From JAENVU01 sp964544295 (lineage in GTDB: Bacteria; Actinomycetota; Acidimicrobiia; IMCC26256; JAENVU01): DNA of 29,104 nucleotides. Location of the stretch: NCBI GenBank assembly GCA_964544295.1, contig CAZJBJ010000034.1:1-29104 (forward strand), in the 5' to 3' direction. Shown piece after piece: positions 15,157 to 21,880 of the stretch; position 1 is the first letter of the stretch; every line of letters starts with the position of its first letter. A program made the translations under genes and the position numbers. A model generated the notes under the pieces. That model was given only the letters and a program-made list of their open reading frames with translations, did not search any database and had not been told where the DNA came from.

Positions 15157-15807
15157 TCACAGCCGCGACAACGCCCCGAGCACGGCGGGTACCACGGTCA
15201 GGAGCCCGAAGGCCGGCAGCACCAGGAACACCAGCGGGAAGAGGAGCTTGATCGGAACGGTTCGGGCGTGCGCCTCCGCGGCACGACGCAGCGTCTGACG
15301 AGTGGCTTCGCCTACTCGCACGAGCGACGCCGCGGCCGGTGAACCCAACTGCGCACTCGCGATCAGCACATCGGTCACCGGCGCGAGGAGCGGAGTCGTC
15401 ATCGCCAGGTCGTGCAATGCGTCGGCGAACGAGCCGCCGAGTTCGGTCGCCACGCTGACGGCGCCGAGCCGAGCGCCAATACCCGCCGGCCCCCACCGCG
15501 CGGCCAGCGCCACCGCTTCGCGTGGGGTCGCTCCGGCCCCGACCGCCACGACCAGCAGATCGATCACGGTCGGCAGCTCGCCCAACAGTGCCGCCGCCTC
15601 CCGACGGGTTCGCCGCTGCGCGCGAATCCCTGCGACGACCCGGCCCACCGGACCTCCGATCCGCCACCGGCGCGCCCGGCGAGGGGGTGGTGACGCCTTC
15701 GGCACACATCGCGTCACGACGCCGGCGCGGCGGGACGCGGCCAGGAACGGCGACGCGGCAACCAGGCCGCAGCCGAGCCCACATCCGAGGACCAGCGCGC
15801 CACTCAC
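15157..15807 (-). CDS. tadC: TadC-like type II/IV secretion platform protein (T2SSF domain)
   Basis: This protein of 216 residues has a hydrophobic N-terminus, a basic linker (about 37-70), the T2SSF core (LLGELPTVIDLLVVAVGAGATPREAV, then ELGGSFADAL and LIASAQLGSPAAASLVRVGEATR) and a C-terminal hydrophobic pair (KLLFPLVFLVLPAFGLLTVVPA). It corresponds to Rv3657c and forms the inner-membrane platform with TadB. The frame also has ATG 15837, but GTG 15807 overlaps the tadB stop as GTGA, the rule in this operon, so 15807 is preferred. The end is certain; the start is not. Confidence 0.88.
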   Translation of the reverse strand: MSGALVLGCGLGCGLVAASPFLAASRRAGVVTRCVPKASPPPRRARRWRIGGPVGRVVAGIRAQRRTRREAAALLGELPTVIDLLVVAVGAGATPREAVALAARWGPAGIGARLGAVSVATELGGSFADALHDLAMTTPLLAPVTDVLIASAQLGSPAAASLVRVGEATRQTLRRAAEAHARTVPIKLLFPLVFLVLPAFGLLTVVPAVLGALSRL

Positions 15808-16673
15808 GACGGCCGTCCCAGCAGGGCTCGCATCCACAGTGCCGCGAGCGCCTCGAGGCCGAGCCCGACTACGAGACAGATGCGCCCGGCGGTGGACGAG
15901 ATCAGCACGTCGGTGGACTCGGGGTCCGTCGCCGCCGCGAACACGAGATACGCGAGCGGCGCCGCACCCACGACCACCGCCGATATCCGAGCTTGTGCCG
16001 ACAGGGCCCGGGCCTCGTCGGACGCGGCGTCGTCGTTTCGCAACGACCGCGACAAGCCTTCGAGCGCGGTGGCGGCCGACCCGCCAATGGTGGTCACCAT
16101 CGCCAGGGCGCCGGCTGCCGACTGCACGCCGGCGATCGGCCGGTCACGCGCCCACTGCGCCAGGGCCGCATCGATTCCCGCACCGAGCTCACAGCGAGCG
16201 GACAGGCGGGCGAAGTCGCTGCGCAGTGGCCCCGGCCGGGCCGCGACGGCCCGGAGCGAGTCCGGGACGGTCCCGCCGGCGCGGAGCTGGGCGACGACGA
16301 GGTCCAGAACACCCGGGAGCGCGGCCCGAGCGGCGCGGCGGGCGGTCCCGGCCCGCAATCGCAACCCGAGCGGCGCGGCCGCCAGCGCCGCCGCCACCGC
16401 CGGCACCAACAATGCCGGGGCCACGACGGCCGAGCACCACGCGACACTCGCAACACCGAGCATCCACCATCGGACCGCCGCTTCCGGATCGAGGTCGATG
16501 TCGGCCTCGAACAGAGCCCGCTCCAACGGAGCTCGCAGACCTGACGGCAGCACCACCGACCGGGAGCGGAACTCGCGGGCGCGGCTGCGGGCCGAGGCCG
16601 CGACCGCCGCCCGCGCCAGCCATCCGGCCAGCCCGACCCCCACCAGCACCAATGCCACCGTCATCAGGTTCAC
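15804..16673 (-). CDS. tadB: TadB-like secretion platform protein (T2SSF domain)
   Basis: This protein of about 289 residues has an N-terminal transmembrane helix, a second hydrophobic pair (about 85-115) and a T2SSF core with LPGVLDLVVAQLRAGGTVPDSLRAV, an acidic/Arg region and ARISAVVVGAAPLAYLVFAA, plus a C-terminal helix. It corresponds to Rv3658c. Possible starts are ATG 16715, ATG 16685, GTG 16673 and ATG 16664. GTG 16673 overlaps the tadA stop as GTGA, as its neighbours do, and is preferred. TadB and TadC form the membrane platform on which the TadA ATPase acts. Confidence 0.88.
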   Translation of the reverse strand: MNLMTVALVLVGVGLAGWLARAAVAASARSRAREFRSRSVVLPSGLRAPLERALFEADIDLDPEAAVRWWMLGVASVAWCSAVVAPALLVPAVAAALAAAPLGLRLRAGTARRAARAALPGVLDLVVAQLRAGGTVPDSLRAVAARPGPLRSDFARLSARCELGAGIDAALAQWARDRPIAGVQSAAGALAMVTTIGGSAATALEGLSRSLRNDDAASDEARALSAQARISAVVVGAAPLAYLVFAAATDPESTDVLISSTAGRICLVVGLGLEALAALWMRALLGRPS

Positions 16674-17851
16674 GCTCGCACCCATCGACGCGGTGCCCGC
16701 TCCCGTCGGTTGCACGCCACGAGGTGGCCGTCGTCGCCGCGCGCCAACAACGGACTCACGACGAAGGCGTCGGCGTGTTCGCCGACCTCGACGACGGCGG
16801 AGATCTGTCGCGTCCCACTCCTCCCCCGTGCGACCTGCACGATCACATCGACGGACGCGCGCAGCTGCTCGCAGATCGCGGCATGCGGCAGGCCGGTACC
16901 GCCGAAGAGCGCGAGGGTGGACAGGCGCCGCAGGGCGTCGAGCGGGCTGTTCGCATGTACCGTCGACAGCGATCCGTCGTGGCCCGTGTTGAGGGCCTGC
17001 ACGAGGTCCAGTGCCTCCGCGCCGCGCACTTCGCCGACGACGAGCCGATCGGGCCGCATGCGCAGCGACGCGCGGATCAGCTCGCGGACGCCGACCGCAC
17101 CGGCCCCCTCAGCGTTGGCCGGGCGGGCTTCCAATCGGACGACGTGGGGCTGTCCCAGCCGGAGCTCAGCGGTCTCCTCGATGGTCACGATGCGTTCCCC
17201 CGGGTCGATCGCACCCGCCAGCGCGTTCAGGAGCGTCGTCTTCCCCGACCCGGTGCCGCCGGCGATCACGACGTTGGCACCGTCGGCGATCAGCTCCGCC
17301 AGCAGCGCCACACCCGAAGGAGGAACGTCGAAGTCTTGGACCTCCACCCGCCGGGCCCCGAACCGTCGGATCGTGACGCACGGTCCGTCGATCGCCAGCG
17401 GCGGGATCACGGCATGCAGACGGGATCCATCGGCCAGGCGGGCTTCGACGAGCGGCGACGATCGGTCGAGCCGCAACGACAACGGCGCCAGGATGCGATC
17501 CACGATGCGGAGGAGTTCGTCGTCACCGATCGGAAGGTCGACGGTCTCGAGCACCCCACGCCGTTCGACGTAGCACCGGCCGCCGCCGTTGATCATGATC
17601 TCGTCGAGGGTGACGTCCTCGAGCAGCGGTTGCAGCGGTCCGAGTCCGACCACGTCGTTGAGCACCTCTCCGACGAGCCGCTCCCGACGGTCGAGGGCGA
17701 GCAACGGATGCTCGGACGCGACGAGTTGCGCGATCCGGATGCGGACCTCGGGGGTCGGGACGTGCAGCAGCGCGGCCGCGCCGTCGGACTCGACCAGGCG
17801 GCGATGGACCGCGGCGCGGATCGCGACATCCGACTCGATGACCGCGGTCAT
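16670..17851 (-). CDS. tadA: TadA/CpaF-family secretion ATPase
   Basis: This 393-residue hexameric AAA-like ATPase powers Flp pilus assembly. An N-terminal domain (about 1-110, with LLEDVTLDEIMINGGGRCYVE) precedes the ATPase core. Visible are Walker A GGTGSGKTT (198-206, Lys204), the Asp-box region IVTIEETAEL (221-230), Walker B RLVVGEVRG (269-277, Glu274) and the His box GHDGSLSTVHANS (290-302). This is the CpaF/TadA subgroup, matching Rv3659c. The frame is open far upstream, but ATG 17851 overlaps the preceding stop by ATGA and gives the family length. All catalytic motifs look intact. Confidence 0.96.
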   Translation of the reverse strand: MTAVIESDVAIRAAVHRRLVESDGAAALLHVPTPEVRIRIAQLVASEHPLLALDRRERLVGEVLNDVVGLGPLQPLLEDVTLDEIMINGGGRCYVERRGVLETVDLPIGDDELLRIVDRILAPLSLRLDRSSPLVEARLADGSRLHAVIPPLAIDGPCVTIRRFGARRVEVQDFDVPPSGVALLAELIADGANVVIAGGTGSGKTTLLNALAGAIDPGERIVTIEETAELRLGQPHVVRLEARPANAEGAGAVGVRELIRASLRMRPDRLVVGEVRGAEALDLVQALNTGHDGSLSTVHANSPLDALRRLSTLALFGGTGLPHAAICEQLRASVDVIVQVARGRSGTRQISAVVEVGEHADAFVVSPLLARGDDGHLVACNRRERAPRRWVRA

Positions 17852-18570
17852 GCGGCCGCCCCCTTGCGACTCGTCGCGTAGCCCAGCTCCCGCAGGATCT
17901 GGGCGGCGGCGCGCGCCATCGGATCGGGTAGCCGGGTCGGGAACGTTCCCGCGTCGACGGCCCGCGCCACCGAATCGCGGGTGGGGATGCGGGCCACGAC
18001 CGGACGACCGAGCACCTGGCTCAGATCGGACGGCCCCAGCGACCGGCCGGGCTCTTGGAGCACGACGAGCCCGAAGGACCGCGCCGTTCCCGGATGACGC
18101 ACGGCTCGTCGCAGCGAGACATAGCACTCGCGGGTGACGAGCATCGTCGCGTCGCTCACTTCGAGGACCGCCCTGGCGACCGCGTCATCGGGGACACCGG
18201 CGTCGACGATCGTCAACGGACCGTCCCGCAGCGCCACGGCAAGACCGGCGCCCGCCTCCGCCGAGGTCGCCGGGGCGAGGACGCTCGGCGTCGAGCCGCA
18301 CGGGAGCAGGGACAGGCCGGGAATGATCTCCACGCCGAGCCGGTCGAGTGCGTCGGTGGGAGCGGTCGGCCCGGCGGCCAGCCAGTCGGCGACGCCGGTC
18401 TCGGGGTCGTTGCCGAGTCCGAGGATCGCCGGCTGGTCGCCGCGCAGATCCACGAGTCGAGCGGAATGCAGGATGCGGCTCGCGTGCACGGCACATGCCG
18501 CCGCGATCACCGAGGTACCGGAGCCACCTTTCGGTGACCAGAACGTGAGGAGCGCCAACTCCCCTCCCAT
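17848..18570 (-). CDS. CpaE/TadZ/Ssd-like MinD-superfamily ATPase of the Tad locus
   Basis: This 240-residue P-loop protein has a deviant Walker A, SPKGGSGTSV (about 12-21), as in MinD/ParA ATPases, then VDLRGDQP and LTIVDAGVPDDAV as the later nucleotide-site strands. CpaE/TadZ proteins of this type localise Tad machinery at the pole. The mycobacterial counterpart Rv3660c (Ssd) has been linked to septum-site control. The response-regulator-like N-terminal domain of CpaE is missing, since the Walker motif begins near residue 12. It is the first gene of the operon. ATG 18570 is preceded by no clear Shine-Dalgarno, and a later TTG is possible. Confidence 0.87.
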   Translation of the reverse strand: MGGELALLTFWSPKGGSGTSVIAAACAVHASRILHSARLVDLRGDQPAILGLGNDPETGVADWLAAGPTAPTDALDRLGVEIIPGLSLLPCGSTPSVLAPATSAEAGAGLAVALRDGPLTIVDAGVPDDAVARAVLEVSDATMLVTRECYVSLRRAVRHPGTARSFGLVVLQEPGRSLGPSDLSQVLGRPVVARIPTRDSVARAVDAGTFPTRLPDPMARAAAQILRELGYATSRKGAAA

Positions 18571-18635
18571 CGGGTCGGCGCCGAAACGGCGCGCAGGAAG
18601 AACGAACCCGGGGAAGCGGGGAGGGGAAGGTGGGT

Positions 18636-18664
18636 ACTTTCCCAGAACTGCCCAAACGTGTCAA
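18636..18664 (-). promoter_or_regulatory. Candidate promoter of the Tad operon
   Basis: On the minus strand a perfect TTGACA (18659-18664) is followed after 17 bases by GAAAGT (18636-18641), which keeps the key A and final T of a -10. It points at the CpaE-like gene, with a leader of about 60 bases. Confidence 0.5.
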
Positions 18665-18667
18665 GGA

Positions 18668-18684
18668 GGAAGTTTCGTACTTCC
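18668..18684. promoter_or_regulatory. Inverted repeat in the Tad/HAD divergent promoter
   Basis: GGAAGT (18668-18673) and ACTTCC (18679-18684) are exact reverse complements with a 5-base centre. They lie just upstream of the TTGACA of the Tad promoter in the 150-base divergent region. This could be an operator or a small hairpin. Confidence 0.35.
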
Positions 18685-18707
18685 GTCCCGTGGTCGCGGG
18701 CACGCCG

Positions 18708-18713
18708 TAGTCT
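18708..18713 (+). promoter_or_regulatory. Candidate -10 element for a leaderless HAD transcript
   Basis: TAGTCT ends 7 bases before ATG 18721 and no Shine-Dalgarno is present, so transcription may start at or beside the ATG. Confidence 0.35.
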
Positions 18714-18720
18714 CGGCGTC

Positions 18721-19521
18721 ATGGCCGGTGCCGCGTTCTTCGACCTCGACAAGACCATCGTGGCCAAGAGTTCGGTGTTGGCCTTCGGCAAGCCGCTCTA
18801 TCGCGAGGGATTGCTCTCGAAACGGGTGATCGTCAAGAGCATGTATGCACAGATCGTGTACATGCTCGTCGGGGCCGACGAGTCGAAGATGGAAGAGGTC
18901 CGCGAGTCGATGCTCGCCCTCACCCGGGGCTGGAAGCAGGACCACGTGGCGTCGATCGTCGCCGAGACGATGGACGAAATGATCTCGCCGATCGTGTACG
19001 CCGAAGCCCTCGAACTCTTCGACGAACACCACGCCGCGGGGCGCAAGGTCGTCATCGTGTCATCGTCGCCGGAGGAAGTCGTACAGCCGATCGGCGCCTT
19101 CCTCGGCGTCGACGACGTGATCGCCACCCGCGCCAAGATTGACGACGAGGGCGCGTACACGGGCGAACTCGAGTTCTACGCGTACGGTCCGCACAAGGCC
19201 GAGGCGCTCCACACCTACGCCGCCGCGAACGACATCGACCTCGCCGAGTCCTTCGCCTACTCCGATTCGATCACCGACGTGCCGCTGCTCGAGACGGTCG
19301 GCCATCCCGTCGCCGTCAATCCGGACAAGGACCTCGCGCTCGCGGCAGCCGAGCGGGGCTGGGAGATTCGCCGCTTCGCCCGGCCGGTGAGCATGCGGGA
19401 CCGGATGCCCGTCCCGCCCAAGGGTCCGGCGATCGCGGTCGGTACCGTCGTCGCGGTGACCGGCGCCGGTCTCGCGACCTACGCGTGGTGGCGACGTCAC
19501 TCGGCTCGACTCGCTCGGTGA
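18721..19521 (+). CDS. HAD-superfamily IB phosphatase with C-terminal membrane anchor (Rv3661-like)
   Basis: This 266-residue phosphatase belongs to the SerB-like HAD subfamily IB. Motif I is FFDLDKT (Asp8 nucleophile, Asp10), motif II is VSSSP (Ser114-116), motif III is Lys159 in GPHKAEAL, and motif IV is YSDSITDVP (Asp182, Asp186). The helical cap lies between motifs I and II. After the core, a Pro-rich linker leads to a hydrophobic helix (about 237-257) and WWRRH, so the protein is probably tail-anchored. It holds the place of Rv3661, divergent from the Tad operon. It overlaps the next gene by GTGA. Substrates of this branch include phosphoserine and lysophospholipid-type phosphates; the anchor hints at a lipid (inference). 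Confidence 0.92.
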   Translation: MAGAAFFDLDKTIVAKSSVLAFGKPLYREGLLSKRVIVKSMYAQIVYMLVGADESKMEEVRESMLALTRGWKQDHVASIVAETMDEMISPIVYAEALELFDEHHAAGRKVVIVSSSPEEVVQPIGAFLGVDDVIATRAKIDDEGAYTGELEFYAYGPHKAEALHTYAAANDIDLAESFAYSDSITDVPLLETVGHPVAVNPDKDLALAAAERGWEIRRFARPVSMRDRMPVPPKGPAIAVGTVVAVTGAGLATYAWWRRHSARLAR

Positions 19522-20486
19522 GCGGCCTCGCCGACATCGCGGTCCTGCCCACACCCGTCCAGCGGATGGACCGGTTGGCTCGATTCCTCGGGACCGACGC
19601 CACCCTGTTGGTGAAGCGGGACGACCTGACGGGCCTCGCACTGGGCGGCAACAAGGCCCGCAAGCTCGCGTTGCTCGCGCACGATGCCGTGGACGTCGGC
19701 GCGGACTGTCTGGTCACCGGCGGTGGCCCCCAGAGTAACCACGCCCGGATGACGGCGGCCGCCGCGAACAGGCTCGGCATCGAGTGCCACCTCGCGTTGG
19801 CCGGTCGGGCACCGCGCGTGCGGGACGGAAATCTGCTGCTCGACCACCTGCTGGGTGCGCATCTCCACTTCGACGGCGCCGGCGACTACTACGAGATCGA
19901 GACGGCGATCACTGCACTCGCCGATTCGCTGCGCGCCTCCGGTCGGCGTCCGTACGCGATCCCGGTAGGCGGCGCGTCGACCCTCGGCGTCGTCGCCTAC
20001 GCCGAAGCCGTCGACGAACTGCGCGGCCAGGTCGCACGTGACCCCGAGTGGATGTTCGTCGCCGACGGTTCGGGCGGCACCCACGCCGGACTCCTCGCCG
20101 GGTTGGGCCAGGCTGCACCCACCACGGTCGTCGGGGTCGACGTCGGCACCCGGCCGGATCTCGACGACCGGGTCCCCGAACTCGCGCGTGACGCCGCCGA
20201 CCGGATGGGTCGCGGCGCACCGTCGACGCGGGTGGTCGTGGACCACGATCACGTCGGTGGCGGCTACGGCGATCTGTCGCCCGCGTGTCTCGACGCGATC
20301 CGCACCGTGGCCCGGACCGAAGGGCTCGTCCTCGACCCCGTCTACTCGGGCAAGGCCGCGGCTGCGATGTTCAGTGCGGTGCGCGACGGCCGGATCGGAC
20401 GACACGACACAGTCCTGTTCTGGGCGACCGGTGGTTCACCGGCGCTGTTCTGCGATCGCTATCAGGCGGCGTTGACCGGTCCGTGA
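19518..20486 (+). CDS. PLP-dependent ACC deaminase / D-cysteine desulfhydrase family enzyme
   Basis: This 322-residue fold-type II PLP enzyme has the Schiff-base lysine in LGGNKARKL (Lys46), the substrate/cofactor loop GGGPQSNHARM with Ser73-Asn74-His75, GSGGTHAGLLAG binding the PLP phosphate, and ATGGSPALF near the C-terminus. This is the family of 1-aminocyclopropane-1-carboxylate deaminase and D-cysteine desulfhydrase. Bacterial members without a plant association are more often D-cysteine desulfhydrases. An earlier ATG (19485) exists, but GTG 19518 overlaps the HAD stop (GTGA) and gives the usual N-terminus (LPTPVQRMDRL). The exact substrate needs assay. It ends just before a strong terminator. 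Confidence 0.9.
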   Translation: MSGLADIAVLPTPVQRMDRLARFLGTDATLLVKRDDLTGLALGGNKARKLALLAHDAVDVGADCLVTGGGPQSNHARMTAAAANRLGIECHLALAGRAPRVRDGNLLLDHLLGAHLHFDGAGDYYEIETAITALADSLRASGRRPYAIPVGGASTLGVVAYAEAVDELRGQVARDPEWMFVADGSGGTHAGLLAGLGQAAPTTVVGVDVGTRPDLDDRVPELARDAADRMGRGAPSTRVVVDHDHVGGGYGDLSPACLDAIRTVARTEGLVLDPVYSGKAAAAMFSAVRDGRIGRHDTVLFWATGGSPALFCDRYQAALTGP

Positions 20487-20492
20487 AACGAG

Positions 20493-20522
20493 AACGAGCG
20501 GACCCCGAAAGGTCCGCTCGTT
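20493..20522. terminator. Bidirectional hairpin terminator
   Basis: AACGAGCGGACC (20493-20504) and GGTCCGCTCGTT (20511-20522) form a perfect 12-bp stem with loop CCGAAA. It lies 7 bases after the PLP-enzyme stop and 27 bases after the stop of the convergent small gene. Short T-rich runs follow on each side but no long T-tract. Confidence 0.8.
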
Positions 20523-20549
20523 CGTTCAGATGTTCCCTGCCGGACTGAC

Positions 20550-20627
20550 TCAGGCGTCGCCACGCACCTTGTACGCAACCGCGGCACCGAGCGCCAGCAC
20601 GACAATGAGCAGGAGCAACTTCTTCAT
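20550..20627 (-). CDS. 25-residue membrane peptide (DLW-39-like leader without the C-terminal tail)
   Basis: This tiny gene encodes MKKLLLLIVVLALGAAVAYK followed by five residues, then TGA. It is a single hydrophobic helix with a basic start. ATG 20627 is preceded by GGAAAGGGA, with the G-rich core about 7 bases upstream. The design recalls actinobacterial DLW-39 family proteins (MKKLL, one helix, KV), but the tail carrying DLW is absent. It converges on the terminator at 20493-20522, which would end its transcript. The purposeful start, spacing and terminator argue that it is real. Function is unknown. Confidence 0.6.
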   Translation of the reverse strand: MKKLLLLIVVLALGAAVAYKVRGDA

Positions 20628-20685
20628 GGGGATCCCTTTCCGCCTGAGGGTGACGTCAGGACACTAGCCCTGTCAGGATGCGAGC

Positions 20686-20779
20686 GGAGGTGAACGGGGT
20701 CTGGTGGCCCCCCTCGTCTTCAAAACGAGTGGGACGAGTAACCCTCGTCCGGTGGGTTCGATTCCTGCCACCTCCGCCA
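20686..20779 (+). tRNA. selC: tRNA-Sec (selenocysteine), anticodon TCA
   Basis: The anticodon stem CTCGT (20713-20717) and ACGAG (20725-20729) closes loop CTTCAAA with anticodon TCA (20720-20722), which reads UGA. Two features are special to bacterial tRNA-Sec: a 6-bp D stem (20696-20701 with 20706-20711) enclosing a 4-base loop, and a long variable arm (20732-20738 with 20744-20750, 7 bp). The acceptor pairs GGAGGTG (20686-20692) with CACCTCC (20769-20775), the discriminator is G, and CCA is encoded (20777-20779). The T arm has GTTCGATT. The long variable arm and UCA anticodon rule out an ordinary suppressor-like serine tRNA. No selA, selB, selD or selenoprotein gene is visible here. Confidence 0.95.
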
Positions 20780-20810
20780 CTCACGAACCCCGACCAGGAG
20801 CACGTCAGCG

Positions 20811-21794
20811 ATGGACTACCGCCAACTCGGCCGCACCGGCACGCGAGTCTCGGAACTGTGCCTCGGCACGATGACCTTCGGCAACGAGGCCGACGAACCC
20901 ACGAGCCGAGCCATCGTGGACCGGTTCGTCGACGCCGGCGGCAATTTCATCGACACGGCCAACGTCTACTCCCAGGGCGTCTCGGAGGAGATCACCGGTC
21001 GGGCCATCGCCGGCAAGCGCGACCAGGTCGTGCTCGCGACCAAGGCTCGGTTCGCGATGGGCGGCGACACCAACGCGGTGGGCTCGTCCCGCCGGAACCT
21101 CCGGGCGGCGTGCGAGGCGTCCCTCCGCCGGCTCGGCACCGACTGGATCGACCTCTACCAGGTGCACATGTGGGACAAGCACACCCCCATCGAGGAGACC
21201 CTCTCCACGCTCGACGATCTCGTGCGCGAGGGGAAGGTCCGCTACATCGGCGCGTCGAACTTCGCCGGCTGGCACCTCGCGAAGGCCCTCGGAGTGAGCG
21301 CCCTGCACAACTGGGAACCGTTCGTCTGCCTCCAGCCCGAGTACTCGCTGATCACGCGCGACGTCGAGCGGGAACTCCTGCCGTTGTGCGAGAGCGAAGG
21401 GCTGGCGGTCATTCCGTGGAGCCCACTCGGTGGCGGGATCCTGACCGGCAAGTACTCGCGGGACGCCGAGTTCCCGGCGGGCACGCGGGGCGCTGACACC
21501 GAGAACCCGATCACGTTCACGTACCGCCTCGACGACCGCGCCTGGAACATCGTCGACGCGGTGAAGGACGCGGCGACCACGACCGGCAAGACCGCCGCGC
21601 AGATCGCCCTGAACTGGGTGCTGCACCGGCGTGGTGTGACCGCCCCCATCATCGGGGCGCGCAATCTGACCCAACTCGAGGACAACCTCGGCGCGACCGG
21701 CTGGCGGCTCGACGACGAGATCGGCAAGGCCCTGTCGTGGGCGAGTGCGTTCCGGTTGGGCTACCCCTACGAGTTCATCCAGTTCGCGGGCTGA
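20811..21794 (+). CDS. Aldo/keto reductase (first of a tandem pair)
   Basis: This 327-residue AKR has a TIM-barrel. The catalytic set is Asp48 and Tyr53 (in DTANVY), Lys78 (LATKAR) and His119 (QVHMWD), with KVRYIGASNF and IPWSPLGGGILTGKY as later barrel strands and IGARNLTQLEDNL in the NADPH-binding C-terminus. AGGAG (20796-20800) lies 10 bases before ATG 20811. It begins only 31 bases after selC with no hairpin between, so it may be read from the same promoter. It is a paralogue of the next gene (31 of the first 50 residues identical by my count). Oxidation or reduction of aldehydes or sugars is the family activity. Confidence 0.93.
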   Translation: MDYRQLGRTGTRVSELCLGTMTFGNEADEPTSRAIVDRFVDAGGNFIDTANVYSQGVSEEITGRAIAGKRDQVVLATKARFAMGGDTNAVGSSRRNLRAACEASLRRLGTDWIDLYQVHMWDKHTPIEETLSTLDDLVREGKVRYIGASNFAGWHLAKALGVSALHNWEPFVCLQPEYSLITRDVERELLPLCESEGLAVIPWSPLGGGILTGKYSRDAEFPAGTRGADTENPITFTYRLDDRAWNIVDAVKDAATTTGKTAAQIALNWVLHRRGVTAPIIGARNLTQLEDNLGATGWRLDDEIGKALSWASAFRLGYPYEFIQFAG

Positions 21795-21880
21795 CCGTTC
21801 AGCCCGAACGTGCGTCGGAAACCCCGTCGATCGGCCGGGTTGTCGACGCAAGTTCGACACGGGAGAAGGAGACCCGAGCC

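Noticed and set aside
15302..17881. Plus-strand frame of 859 codons across the Tad genes
   Set aside because: It runs antisense to tadC, tadB and tadA, which carry intact motifs, and its product is Pro/Arg/Ala low-complexity.
20686..20779. Opal-suppressor tRNA-Ser
   Set aside because: The 6-bp D stem with a 4-base loop and the TCA anticodon are those of tRNA-Sec.
21792..21880. Selenoprotein read-through of the first AKR TGA
   Set aside because: Codons after the TGA do not continue the AKR fold, the family ends at this point, and no SECIS-like stem-loop follows.
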